From: Dipteris shenzhenensis
Lineage: Eukaryota; Polypodiophyta; Polypodiopsida; Gleicheniales
DNA length: 64,000 nucleotides
Assembly (NCBI GenBank): GCA_047967505.1
Contig: CM106541.1
Reading direction: 5' to 3' (one strand)
Position numbers and translations under genes: made by a program. Shown here one piece after another: positions 34,575-46,085 of this stretch; positions within the stretch are counted from its first letter, which is position 1; each line of letters starts with the position of its first letter. Below the pieces are notes generated by a model. The model ran no database searches. It was not told where the DNA came from and saw nothing but the letters and a program-made list of their open reading frames with translations.

Positions 34575-35165
34575 TTAATCCCACGTGTATCACAGAAATG
34601 CTTAAAGTCATGAGAGATATACTCTCCACCATTATCAGTCCATAGGCATATAAGCGTTCTACCTAACTGATTTTCAACCAAAGCCAACCATTTTTGAAAT
34701 ACCTGGAACACATCACTCTTTCGAGCTATAGCATAAGCCCACACTTTCCTAGTTGCATCATCAATGAATGTCACATAGTATTCAACCCCACCTAATGACT
34801 GTGTAGGCATGGGACCACATACATCTGAATGCACCAAATCAAGCCTTTCAAGCTCTTTCTTTCCCCTTATTTTATGGGCTGATTTATTTTTCTTCCAATA
34901 GAGACAGTGCTCACAAAATTCAAAATAAAAAAAACTCAAATGCAGTACATAACCCAAACGGCATAAGAGTTTCATTCCATTCTGGCCCATGTGCCCCAAC
35001 ATGTAATGCCACAAAGAAGTACTTGGCTGCTCGGTTATTGCAACAACATGATCAGACACCCCTGATACATGTAAGGGATTCAGAGTCCCACACTTGGCAC
35101 CCCTAGCCAAAACCATAGAGCCCTTTTGAATTTTCCAATTCTGAAAGCCAAAAGTGGTCTAAAAT
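34535..35165 (-). pseudogene. copia integrase fragment of the deletion derivative
   Basis: About 85-90 % like 29720-29150: LARGAKCGTLNPLHVSGVSD, then CEHCLYWKKNKSAH (Gly-Lys changed), LDLVHSDVCGPMPTQSLGG, VTFIDDATRKVWAYAIARK and LWTDNGGEYISHDF. It lacks the TAG found in the other copy at HDF. It ends at about 34575, where similarity stops. Confidence 0.88.
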
Positions 35166-36578
35166 CCATCATCAGCTAGTGTCATCCAAAAGATCATAGC
35201 ACAACATCCACTACAATATGTCAAAGCTTCTCGTTAGTATAAAATAGCGTCTGTGTGCTAAACGTCCATCAATAAACTATCCCACAAGGCAATCTGGGCC
35301 TATCAGCGCATCCGACAAGGATCGCAATGCATCTAAATGGCCTATAAAGCATCCACTGCAACCCAATGCAAACCACAAATGAGCGCACATGGCTCAGACT
35401 ACAACCAAAGTGATCTGCATAAGGTATAGTCGAGAAATCACGGCCTTATGGAAATGATCGCTAGTGAAAATAGAACCTGGGATGTCTCAAAACATGGGCA
35501 TCATTGCATAATCGAACTCAACAAGACAAATATCTCTCTTCTGCCACAACTCCAAAATCTCATCCAAGGATGGAGTAAGAGCTAGTCAACCCTTGCATTT
35601 ACTTGCAAAAATGAACCTTAGGAAACTTAACCTTAGCCAAAACGCCACATGGCAATCAATGAGATGGTCTTGGAAACTTTGAGAAATTTCCTTCAAAGAG
35701 ACGACGGAAAAACACAGAGAATCACAACTCCCTCAATTCTTCATGAAATGGCAAGCAGCTTTGTAGACATATGTTTCAGGCAGCCAACAGAACAGATAGC
35801 TCTGCAAATGGAGGCCCAGATGTTGAGATCCCTTTCACATAGGAAATGGCGAAATGAAGACATCGGAGTAGATAGAGATTCACCATAGCTTCAAAAGTTC
35901 ATGGAATCGGAAGTAGCTTCTCAAGTAGATGTTTTGGACCACTCTGGATCCACTGGGAGTGTTAGAACTGCAAATGGTGGCTTGGATATGGAGATCCAAC
36001 ACACGAAATCCTCGCAAAAAATGAATTTCGTCACTTTTTGCAGGAGCTGTAACTTTTCACTGAGAACCCGGATGACAGAGATGTTAAAAGTGAAAATGTA
36101 GCTCTCAATCTGATCTACAACTTTCTTGAAGAGTTCAAGTCGAAATTCTATCTCTAACTCTGAATATTTGTGCCACTACATATGTGTATCTGAGAAGATT
36201 TGCTTATATCATGCGCCTTCAACTTTGCAACCCAACAAAACAAATGCCCAAGAGGATTTTGCCCCTTTCTCTCCAACTGCTATAGCAGCTCCAAAATCTG
36301 TAGCTTCTCTTGCTGAACAAGGATCTTTGGGATGCACCACTCTCTCTCCAGGCTAGAGGCTGCACCGAGCTGCTCATGCTACTACCAGGCTTTGCTGCCA
36401 AGCTCTGATACCAGTTTTGTGAGGACACAACGAAAGCTGAGAGAGTGAGAGGGAGCTTGAGAGACACAAGTTTTGGTGGGTGCAGAACACCCTAATCTTC
36501 TATTTCATCCATATATATATATGTGTTTGAGTATTGTACATAATCAGGATTAAGGTACAGTGGCCTTTAACCCCCACA
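34575..36578 (-). mobile_element. deletion derivative of the 26.6-kb copia family
   Basis: Minus orientation: 5' LTR 36420-36578 (159 bp, same family as 26623-26791), exact primer-binding site TGGTATCAGAGC on the element strand at 36402-36413, and a leader about 36400-35180 homologous to 32334-30909. The element then jumps directly to integrase (35165-34575). Gag, protease, RT, RNase H and the 3' LTR are missing. A tandem neighbour of the full copy but separately inserted and more diverged. Confidence 0.85.
36420..36578 (-). repeat. 5' LTR of the deletion derivative
   Basis: TGAGGACAC...CCCACA; shares the caagttttggtgggtgcaga core with 26.6- and 32.3-kb LTRs. Confidence 0.85.
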
Positions 36579-36579
36579 C

Positions 36580-37478
36580 TCCATGTCTTTTAAAGTAGAC
36601 ACACGAGTAATTCCTCTCAATTTCGACACTTCTGATGAACTTCAGAGAATAGGTGGATTTTGATAAATACCTACAAATGTTGTTTGTGTATTGGATAGGG
36701 CTTCGAAATTGTAAGTTACACCCTTTTCATGCTTATCACCTCTGATGTTGGAGTTCGATAAAGAAGTGTCATGCTTTCCCTCAGTATTGATTGTATTCCA
36801 TTCAATAATTACATTCATGCAATGGAGATACAAAGGGTGTCCAAATTCCACTAGTGATTGACCATATCTATCAAAGTTTATCACTTCATGCACATTCGCT
36901 ACTACATCCAGACGAAACAAGAAGGGCAATAGCTCATTAATCAAAATTGAATCCTTATGATCACAATTGAATGTTATTGGAAAAATGCAGTTCCCTGCAG
37001 GGCTAGGACACCCTTTGTATGGACTATCATCTATGAGGATGGTTCTATTGTGTTTACAAATATCAGCCCATCGGTTCTAAACAAGTGTCAAAGGCTTGAA
37101 CATTGCTTCCACTCCCATCTTATCTGGTCTGTATACTTTTTCCCCTAGATGTACATAGCATTGTTCCTAGCTCCACACCATTTAAAAAGGTAATTTCTTC
37201 CCTACATGGCATTGTACACACTCAATGATTGTCATTATGTTCTTGTGCATAGCTATTGAATAAATGCCAACTTAGTTCTCAAATAAAGTGTCAAGAAACT
37301 GCATGCATCGCAGCCGAAGTACCAACTATTGTTTGCCCATGCGTACACTTTCACACTTTGTTGACTTCAAGAAGCAACATTGTAAAAGAAGCCCATTGAG
37401 ATCCAATATAATAGACAATTTGGCCAAGTTTTTGATCGGTGATGTATTGGGTGCATGGACTTCTTCTATTTGATATGT
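36580..37478 (-). pseudogene. HAD-superfamily FCP1/NIF-like phosphatase pseudogene
   Basis: One minus-strand frame from about 37478 to 36640, with several stops and probably one frame change, keeps the order of the plant NIF/FCP1-homology domain. It has KLSIILDLNGLLLQ (motif I, nucleophile Asp in DLNG, about 37392-37415). A segment like RLRCMQFLDTLFEN follows, then VGIYSIAMHKNI (the xGIWSSAxxxN block). Then come WADICKHNRTILIDDSPYKG (motif III/IV DDSP, about 37010-37065), NCIFPITFN, and LLPFLFRLDVVANVHEVINF. Such proteins are nuclear phosphatase-like factors of host plants, not transposon genes. Stops at about 37305 and 37265, around 37190 and 37080 make this copy dead. No intron is evident, so it may be a retrocopy or a Helitron-captured fragment. 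Confidence 0.72.
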
Positions 37479-37560
37479 TACACACCCACATGTAGACATC
37501 TTTCAGTATGGATGCGTGTAAATAAATAGAGAACCATTATTTTTCTTAAACATAATCTAG

Positions 37561-37571
37561 ATTTGAGTTGA

Positions 37572-37606
<35 letters not shown>

Positions 37607-38046
37607 ATATTCATGAAAACCTCTAAGGTTGAAATTTTCCATACTAAATATTGCAGAAAGTCTAGGCCATGCAGTCAAATTATTTATTCCTAGAACTTTA
37701 TTTAGGAACACTCTGAATGTTAAAAGATATGCATTAATATTATATTCTTGACTACTAGCTCAAGATAGCTAAGAAAACATGACAGCTCTATAAAAGATTA
37801 AAGATAAAAAAATACTAGATATCACTGTAAAAGAATGTCATTTTGTATAGAAATCTTCCAACATCTTGGGGTATGTGCCCAGAGCATGTCCTCGCCTTTT
37901 TCCCATTTAAAAGATTTTACCAAATGGTCAAACTTTATCTAGTCTTTGTGATTTTTTAGATGCCATCACATGAGGGATTAGGATAGAGAGAGAGGATGGA
38001 GAGAAAGAGAGAGAAATAGGAAGAGAGAGAGGGGGAGGGAAGGAAG

Positions 38047-38090
<44 letters not shown>

Positions 38091-38245
38091 AATGTTGTTT
38101 CATCAAAACCTCTATAAAAAACATTGCATAAAGTTTTGGCCATGTGGTCAAATTTCCATGCAGATACTATAAAAGATTAAAGTCATCTAAGAACACAAGA
38201 AAATGTCATTTGTTGTAAAGACAGTATAGATCTTCAAACACCTTT
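37561..38245. repeat. diverged duplication, each copy with a (GA)n microsatellite
   Basis: Bases about 37573-37870 and 38049-38245 both have (GA)n, then a block with aaaacctct...ggccatg.ggtcaaatt, then ctataaaagattaaag and aatgtcattt. It is an old segmental duplication about 475 bp apart. Pure GA runs are at 37573-37604 and 38051-38088. Confidence 0.75.
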
Positions 38246-38329
38246 ATCTATCTTTCTCATAATAATAAGCTCAACAAAATTTTCTTCCACTTCCTTTTCA
38301 TCTATCGGTGCCAAACTTAGGTTTTGAGG

Positions 38330-38800
38330 AATATCAACAGGACCACAAACAAGATCATGCTTTGGGTGTGCAATTTCATGTAACCTCCAACAACGAGCTT
38401 CGATGTTCCTCTGAGCTCTTTGATTGCATAGCTTAGTTCTTGAGTATTTTTAATTGTGTTGCCGACTTTTCGCACATGCTCAACTATGCTAAGATTGTTT
38501 TGGATACTATATGTGAAAGCTTATTTCATGGCTTTCATTGTTGTCATGCCAACTTTTGTCATGTAGAATGAGCAATATGCTACTACATCGTAGGTGTTTC
38601 AAATGAATTGTATATTTGTAGTTGCATCTCATAGCTGATAGCTTAGGGTTGAAGTTGTTGGTGTAGATATCTTTTGGTTCCCTTATGATTGGGATTAGTA
38701 GTTTTGTTTTCAAATATCTTAGTGCTTCAATGTATCTTTCTTCTCTTTCTTGCAATGAGTCCAACTTTGCAAGTTATGATTTAAAAAGTCCAAGTCATGA
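38330..38800 (-). pseudogene. Helitron-like Rep/helicase-linker fragment
   Basis: Minus strand: ERYIEALRYLKTKLLIPIIR then DIYTNNFNPKLSAMRCNYKY (about 38640-38740). After a frame shift it reads YDVVAYCSFYMTKVGM (about 38550-38600), then VRKVGNTIKNTQELS. The order F-N-P-x-L...N-x-x-x-x-x...Y...V-x-Y-x-x-x-Y-x-T-K is the C-terminal part of Helitron Rep in eukaryotes. It is a separate scrap from the one at 22-24 kb because it lies upstream of that protein's N-terminus. Confidence 0.5.
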
Positions 38801-41800
38801 GTCTTGCAAGTAGTATTGGAAATATATTATACTAGCATTTTGGAGTTGGAGGTAGTTTGCACTAAGAAAGCATCTTTCTCTTAGTGCTTATTGCTGAATC
38901 TTGAAGCTTGGACAGTTCCCTTTAAAAAAATATTTCCATAAAAGGGTGACCTCATGCTAGCCAAGTTGGACTTCTTCAAACATTCTCAATACTACCATTG
39001 ATCCCAATGTGTGTGCACTAAGTTGATTGTTTGTGAAGTAGACTAGTGCATTGAATATACCTTGATTGAAGGGAGTGATTGTATAAAACTAGTATTGATA
39101 TGCAAGGAGCTAATATGTTCCATAGCCAACATGTTAGGGAAAATGTTTGCTAGTTGAGTTGCCATCTAGAATTGAATCACCGCTCTCTAAACAATTTGCC
39201 TTGGATAGCCTATTGCATTACTTGCTTATCATCTTAAGCATGGGATCAAACATCCCAAAGGGTATTTTTGAATCCACCATTAATAGATGGCAGATTAGTG
39301 GAAAGCCTCTATGTGCTTAGTGCTATTATTTGCTTTCTACATCTATTGTTCTAAACTATTGCTGACATCCGGATGCACATTTCCAACTCTGAATACGATG
39401 ACTTCAGTGGAAATTCATTAGTCCAATGTAGCAATGAAAGGATCCCAAGGTTTATAAACTACTACTAGAGAAAGAGGTCTTAGAATGAGGTTTATTATTT
39501 TGTCAGAATGGAGTGGAAGAGACCTAGGAATGAGGTCTTCAAAGTTCAATTAGATAGTACAAGTATTAGCAAGATACTTTACATTTGATTTCACATTTGA
39601 TACTAAATGTTTGAGGAGTAGAGAGTAGTCAAAAGCAAACACTACAATCATTTGAAGTTTCGACTAGAAGGTAGCAATGCAATCATCAAAAAGCAACATC
39701 GAAAAATAAATCTGTAGCTACTTGATAGATGCATTTCCAATACCAAACTAATTAGCCCAATATGAAAATTGTAGAATCCCAAGATCTACAAACAAGTGAT
39801 CTAACAGTCAGCTTTATTAACTTGGTAAAATGAAGTGGAAGAGATCTACGAGTCAAATATTGAAGTTCTAGCTAGATCTTTCCAACCAGTGGTAGGATGC
39901 TCTACACACACATTTAGAAAGCATGCTCATTGTTGTAGAGCCAAATAATTGTTGAAAGAAAATTTGGAGATATATCTTATGTGCAGACAAAGACCCCCAT
40001 ATTTTTGAAGAGAAATGATTTCTAGAACAAATTTGCATAGCGAGACTAATGAGATGCTCGGAGATCATAAAGAATAAGTACGCGAAGATACAACCTGCAT
40101 ACATCTAAAAATATTTGATGAAGGAAGCTCTTTGTTCATCAATGCAAGAATTTGAATGTGCATATGCTAGAAAGAGTACACAAATATATTAAACATATTG
40201 CAGATCTTCTAACTCCATAGTAAAGGAAGCATACTATAAAATAGTTTCAAAATACTGTGCATTCTATTTCCATAGAAAAGAAGTAGATTGCAAAATAGTT
40301 AAAAAAAATGTTTTCTCATATCATGATAAAAAATATTTCAGTACAAAAGCTATACATGTTGTGTTTATAGACATGATAGCCATTCTCCAAGCATAGTATC
40401 AAAAGAAAACATTTCACAATATGTACAAAAGGCCTTTGTTGTAGTCTTCATGCTTGTTGGGCATAACTGTACCATACTCTATAAAATTCACAAGGGTCAT
40501 AGAGGGCACATAAGCAAGAGCGGCACAAGTGCAAACTCGATCAACAAAGTAGGGCCTCATCTTCATCAAGGTAAGGATGTGAAAACATTTGCTGGGACAT
40601 GCAAGATAGAAATCATAAGCATTGGTTCTAAACATTGGTGCAAGTAAAGACTTCACACACAGGACTATAAAAGTAGTAGCTTAAAACTGTAGGTACTCTT
40701 CATATTAGCTACCCAACCTTAAAACTTCACTTCATCTGCTTAGGTTGGTATTCAACAATGTCACACTGATGTTTAGTGAGAAAACACCAACTTTCCTAAC
40801 ACATGCAAGGTTAGCCTTTGCATTAGTCGAATTCTTATAATATATTGAGAGGAAGGATCTTGGAAGGCAAGAACTTTGTCCATATTAACAGCATCAGCAA
40901 CACACTTATCTGCATCGAATCATATTGCTTGATTCTTGCTTGTAAAGCTATAGCCTGAGTGATTGCTATATATTCTAAACACTAATAGCATAATTGTTTC
41001 ACCCCTTGTTAGCCCACCTTTCCACTCTTGCACTGAGTACAAGTATATCCAATTTTCATAGTATTAATTTTCAATGTCTACAATGTTCGAAAAGCCTACA
41101 ACAAAGCAATACATTTAACAGCCTATCAGATTGCTATTGACATTGAACTACCATCTAGCATTTCATTGAAGCATAGAGCATAGAGAAATTTTGCAAGTCT
41201 ATTTTTTGAATGGCATCACTTTTTTCCATACCCTACTACAAAGACATGCTGGGCAAATGCATCCATTAACTCAGCCTCAACCATAGTAATAGGAATAGGA
41301 GTCAGAATTGTGCCAACCAAAATTGAGAGTGTATTTCTCCTTTGTCTCACACACCTATATTGTATGCAACATATGTAGCTATGCCTTTCTCCTGGAATCA
41401 ATGACCATGCAATGATATATAGCATGGCATTTAGGAAAGGAAGAAATCCGCAAGCATTTCAAAGATGGGAACACTCAAAGGTAGGAAAGAATTAAAGCAC
41501 TTGAAGCACCCGAAGAGCACAAACAAAGAAAGGTGTAAGAGGTGTTACAATTAGTCTATTGGTTGAAAGAGGGCCATCAAAATTTGTAAACTTCTCAGGC
41601 TGGTTCCCCCGCTTGCCTTTGTGACAACATCAATATTCAGTACAATGAAGCCAATTATGCCAAGCTCAATGAAAGGGCTACCTATGCTTGGAACAATTGA
41701 AGTTCCAGTAGGAACTTGCTAATCTTCCTCTTGGGGAAGAATAGGATATTGCAGGGAAATGGCTTAGATTTGATTATAATTGTAGTAGCATTAGCGTGCA

Positions 41801-42480
41801 ATGAGAAGTCACAAGTAGAATCATTATTGTGATTTTTTGCCTTCATGATAGCTCCCTGTATACATATGTAGCTATTAACCTCAACATCATCCACAAATCT
41901 ATCTACAAACACCTTTGATACCACTAGAGTAATAGTTTGATCTGTGCAATGGTTCATCAGATCAGCTTTCATAAGCTTTGGCCAAGGCCCTCACAAAGCC
42001 TGATATGTCTTATATTTGACTAAAACTTTCCCTTAAATGCAATTCTAGCACAATTCTTTAATAGGTGCTTAATTTCTAGTAGTGAAACACATCTATTGAT
42101 TCCAGCAGTTGATTCAAAGGGATAATTGATTTTCAACATAGGCCTTGTCTCTTCCAATATTACAGACTTTGCTGCACCTTTGTCAGCCACTACAAATGCC
42201 TAAAGAGGTTGAGCAATTCAATTAAAAGACTCGTGGAATTTTAAGTCAATGGAAAACATAGAAATGAAGCATGGAATAGCATCATAGCCTAGCCTTCTCT
42301 CTGCTTCGCAATCCTTCCTTTGCTTATAGAAGCAAACTTGATTGCTTTCCTAAGACCAGTATGCATAGAGTGTATTTTAGTCTATTGTCTCTAAGGAATA
42401 CTTCTCAAGTGTCACTGTAGAGCTATAAGCTTACCTAAAAGCCATATTTTGACAATTGAAACCTAAAATTGTAGTAGCAC
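38801..42480. other. 3.7 kb without a recognisable gene
   Basis: AT-rich. A diverged duplication (about 39400-39570 versus 39740-39900, sharing tggaagagayctacgag) is present. ORFs such as 40414-40656 and 41682-41972 have no domain I recognise. Probably old, decayed repeat DNA. Confidence 0.5.
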
Positions 42481-42737
42481 TATTGGCTCTTTCCCACGGC
42501 TTCTGCAGGAAGAGCAGGGTATTCTCAGTATGCAGGGTTCCGAGGCTTTTTGTCACCTACAGATATATCAGGGTTGTCGTTTGTAGTATACGTGTAGCTT
42601 AGGACCTCGAGTCGTATTCTGATGAGAGACGTAGGCTTAAGTGTGGTAAGCAAACATAGTGCATGCATGTGTAAAAGGAACGTGTATCATCATGGTTGAG
42701 GTAATGAAGGCTTTCACCTTCATTAGGGGTTGAGGTG

Positions 42738-42920
42738 TTTAGGAGGAGTTTAAGGGTTAGAAGGAGGTTCCAAGGTTTAAAAGGAGGTCTAAGGTTTAGA
42801 AAGAGGTTCCAGAGTTTAGAAGGAGGTTCCAGATTTTAAAGGAGGTTCCAGGGTTAGAAGGAGGATTCAAAGTTTAGAAGAGGTTCCAGGGTTAGAAGGA
42901 GGATCCAAGGTTCAGGGTAG
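42738..42920. repeat. minisatellite, about 20-22-bp units
   Basis: About nine imperfect units of the type aggaggttccagggtttaga. Confidence 0.85.
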
Positions 42921-43032
42921 AGTATATGGTGGAGAACTCGTCTCCCTTGTAGATCATAGAGGTTAAGGGTTTAGGGGGAGCATAGGAGTGGGAGATGAAG
43001 AAGGTGTAAGAGCATGGGGGAAAGAAGAGAGA

Positions 43033-43192
43033 GGAAGGAGGAGGAGGAGGAGGACAAGGAGGGAGGAGGAGGAGGAGGAGGAGGAGGAGAAGGGAGGAGG
43101 AGGGAGGAGGAGGAGGAGGAGGGAGGAGGAGAAGGGAGGAGGAGGAGGAGAAGGAAGGAGGAGGAGGGAGGAGGAGAGGGAGAGGATGGGTT
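43033..43192. repeat. (GGA)n trinucleotide tract
   Basis: About 160 bp of GGA/GGGA/AGGA. Long ORFs on both strands here are repeat artefacts. Confidence 0.95.
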
Positions 43193-43416
43193 GCAAGGTT
43201 GGAGGAGAGGAGAGAAGGAGTTGCAAGGTTAGGACATGCTTTTGGATGTGGAGTGCAAGGAAGCATGGACACTTGAGACAATTGCTTGGAATACCAAAGT
43301 AGAACTCAACACAATGCCCCAAAGAGTATGGGCTTCATTCCATTATGGGGTATTTATACAAGTTGGAGAGCTTCTCTCTCTGCATATAGGAATTGTAAGA
43401 CATTCTCTCTCTACAT

Positions 43417-43630
43417 GTAGAACTTGCATGTTCCATGTAGGAGTTGCATGTAGAACTCGCATGTAGAACATGCATGTAGGAGTTGCATGTAGGACTTGCA
43501 TGTAGAACTCGCATGTAGAACTCGCACATAGGAGTTGCATGTAGAACTTGCATGTAGGAGTTGCATGTAAAACTCGCATGTAGGAGTTGCATGTAGGAAT
43601 CGTATATAGAACTTGCATGTAGAACATGCA
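43417..43630. repeat. 13-bp minisatellite
   Basis: About 15-16 tandem units of 13 bp (gtagaacttgcat / gtaggagttgcat), regular from 43437 to the end. Since 13 is not a multiple of 3, every frame cycles through the same peptide. That explains the repetitive ORFs at 43335-43631. Confidence 0.95.
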
Positions 43631-43639
43631 AGTTGGATT

Positions 43640-44210
43640 TCTAAGACGGATTATTTCTAGCCTTATGCAAGTACAAGCGGAGCTTTGCCGCTACTCTACA
43701 CACACATTCTATTCTACCTAAGCCCATGTTGGCACAGAGACAACATACTCCCGGATCCATTTTATTACCCGTCCTCGAGTTATGGCCTATTACGAACATG
43801 TAGCTGGATTGCCATGCCTTTAGTCCAGTGGCTGTGGAACTTGTGTTGTGCCAGTCGATCTTGCTATAAAGCCTTGGCACCATACAATTTTTGCTTAGTT
43901 TCCAAGTAGCATTTATCCACCATTTATTCGAACAGAGATATGTGGCGTGCTTCTAAGAGATCACTCTTTGATAAAGTCGGCTTGTAATCTGAGCATCGAC
44001 CCGTTCATTGGGATTGAAACTGAGTGGAGGAAAATGGGTATTGAGGTAACATGGGACCTCCAGAATGAATTCCAATGTTTTATAGAATATAGCACTTAGG
44101 CGAAGGAAGCGATCAATGTTGCCGTGCATTATTTGCTCATGCTACTGAAGTGCTCAGATCATTGTGCCTTGGATATTCCATTCTACACCAGAGTATGGTT
44201 CGATCATTGG
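43640..44210. other. unassigned stretch before the Cys-rich remnant
   Basis: No clear gene. The + frames from about 43935 to 44210 are broken but may be the decayed upstream part of the next feature. Confidence 0.35.
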
Positions 44211-44625
44211 CTAATTAATGGTTCGATCTTCATCCAAAGAAGTGAAAATGGATGAAGTGCAAAGGAGAAGCCGGCACAATTGCGAGAAAATTAAAGGAGT
44301 TTGTGGTTTGCATAGCATATGGGGCTTTTCAAATAACCAACTGATTAAAATAAGAAAACTTTCTTGTTTCTGCATTATGTGCATCATAGGGGATCATGAC
44401 GATTGTAAGAACATTACAACTATGAATACATGGGAGCGAGTTCAAGTTTTCCCTCTACGTTCAGATGGAGTGACAAACAATGGAGAGACAAACGACTTGC
44501 CATAGTTTGGAGACAGTTTCGATGACCTCATTGACTATCTGGAAGAGGGGGATAACTTTGCAGTTGTCATTGATTCTTGGGAGAACGAGGAAGATGACCC
44601 ATACTTTCTATTGCAGGGCATAAGG
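44211..44625 (+). pseudogene. unrecognised Cys-rich protein remnant
   Basis: One + frame, with a single TAG at about 44503, runs for about 130 codons. It reads GLHSIWGFSNNQLIKIRKLS, then CFCIMCIIGDHDDCKN (CxCxxCxxGxxxxC), TWERVQVFPLRSDGVT and, after the stop, FGDSFDDLIDYLEEGDNFAV. The composition and the Cys spacing look like a real protein, perhaps the tail of a DNA-transposon or host protein, but I cannot name the family. Upstream frames are broken. Confidence 0.4.
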
Positions 44626-45209
44626 GAGAGAATCTGGGAACATGGGGGAGAAATATGGAAGAGTGTTAGTTGTGGAAGGGGGGGCAGAGGGGAGGGGGGG
44701 GAGAATTGGGCAAATGGTTTAAGCAGCTTGGTAATCCTCAAGGGTAGGATTAGCAAGGGAAGGGAAGAAGCTAGGTGTGAGGGGCTCATAAGTTTGTGAC
44801 TATTGGGCTAGTTGATAATGGTGAGAGGCATGAGCAAAGAGATGATGGAGGGAATAGATGTTAGGATGGAGCTCGGGGAAGGTTAAGAGGGTGGTAGCAG
44901 CAAGGGTAAGCGAGGTTATGAGGTTGGCAGAGAGAGTGGCTAGATATGGGAAGTTGGATGTGAGATAGGCCCTATCATCTTCCGACACTTCTTTTTGATG
45001 GTGTGATGGGATCATCAGCTGCATGGGTGGGATGTCGGTTATGTCATGCTTTGCAAATAATAGTGATGGCCTTTGTAGCAATGGCAACAAACCAGCAATA
45101 ACCTTGAGGGGAGGGCTACCCATGAGGCATACATATGCAATGAAAGCATCCATCTTGAGTGCAATAAACCTGGCAATTCCCATTTGATTGTTGGATGAGC
45201 AGTTGATTG
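44535..45209 (-). pseudogene. 3' part of the gypsy extra ORF (post-integrase), minus strand
   Basis: The minus-strand ORF 45183-44800 reads MDAFIAYVCLMGSPPLKVIA, LLFAKHDITDIPPMQLMIPS, then a hydrophobic C-terminal half (NLITSLTLAATTLLTFPELH). The same protein occurs at 62713-62880 on the + strand. There it follows directly on the coiled-coil ORF, which shows that this piece continues the ORF ending at 50417. The copia at 45210 separates them. Compared with the 62-kb copy, about 90 bp including a CxxC motif are deleted around 45175. A C/T-rich tail follows to 44535. Confidence 0.7.
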
Positions 45210-45507
45210 TGTTGAGATATCAAGCTCTACCCCCGATATATCTCCTGGATGACTATCATTTATGTCACCGCCTATGTTAGTTGTACTCGTGGTGTAGTTA
45301 GACTACCACGTATGTTTTTGGTTTGGGTTCACATATGAACCACGTATTCTAGGGTTTGACATATAGGGTATTTCCCTCTTCTATTGTATTGTTGTTGTGT
45401 GCAAAAGTGAAGAAAGGCTTCACCCTCCAACCTTGTGTCCTCTCTCTTTTGTGTGTTGTGAAGAAAGCTGAACTTGAGTCTCCTATCTCTCTCCCTTATT
45501 CTTTACA
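45210..45507 (+). repeat. 5' LTR of the young copia
   Basis: 298 bp, TGTTGAG...CTTTACA. Differs at one position from the reverse complement of 50418-50715. Preceded by gattg (45205-45209). A further 19-bp partial repeat of the target lies before that (45186-45204). Confidence 0.97.
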
Positions 45508-45519
45508 TGGTATCAGAGC
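45508..45519 (+). promoter_or_regulatory. primer-binding site (initiator Met tRNA) of the young copia
   Basis: TGGTATCAGAGC directly after the LTR; exact match to the plant initiator-Met primer site. Confidence 0.95.
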
Positions 45520-46085
45520 CTTGTTCGTGGTAAGGAGCTCAAGAAAGCAAGCCAAGTTTGTGGTGTCCTGGTAAGAGGACCAGTGTTACTTTCCTATTTC
45601 GAGTTTGGGAGCAAATCTCTGCAGGTAGCACACCCAAGAGTGCAGGAGTGCACTGTTTCAGATTGAGAGGCCCTTCGCGGTGTGGCGAGAGCGCAGTATA
45701 TGCTGCGGGAAAGGGCAAAGCCCTTGGTGACTTTCTTTTTTTGATTTGAGGCCGTTTCGGGGCCCGTTTTGAAGGCGGAAGTTCTTCGCAGGCACTCAGA
45801 AAAAGGCCCTGTTTTTCGCTGTGCGACCACTGCGTGGCTAGTCGCTGGAAAGGTGCCACAGAAATTGCATCGTATGCCTGTGTACAGAGATATTGGGAGT
45901 TGCAGATTCATGCCTGTTGCCTGTTGATGCAAAATCGTCACTAGGAAGTGACTGTGTGGTGAAATACCACTTTCGTCAGTGTTGCAGATCTGCCCCTGTG
46001 AGGCTTTTTGCAGAAGTTTTGCTATTTGCCCTTGTGAGGCATTTGCTGTGTTTACAGGTTGCTGTTGCAATTCGTGATTTGTAAA

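Noticed and set aside
36642-36944. A free-standing 100-codon gene
   Set aside because: It is the C-terminal part of the longer NIF-like pseudogene that continues upstream through stops.
42892-43322. Four overlapping ORFs rich in Ser/Pro/Leu or Glu/Arg
   Set aside because: They read the GGA tract in different frames and on both strands.
43335-43631. Two repetitive ORFs (YMxVLHA-type)
   Set aside because: They are the 13-bp minisatellite; identical peptides in two frames show no coding constraint.
45508-45519. Fragments of tRNA genes suggested by TGGTATCAGAGC sites
   Set aside because: They adjoin LTRs at four or more elements and are primer-binding sites. No cloverleaf is present. I found no tRNA or rRNA gene in the window.
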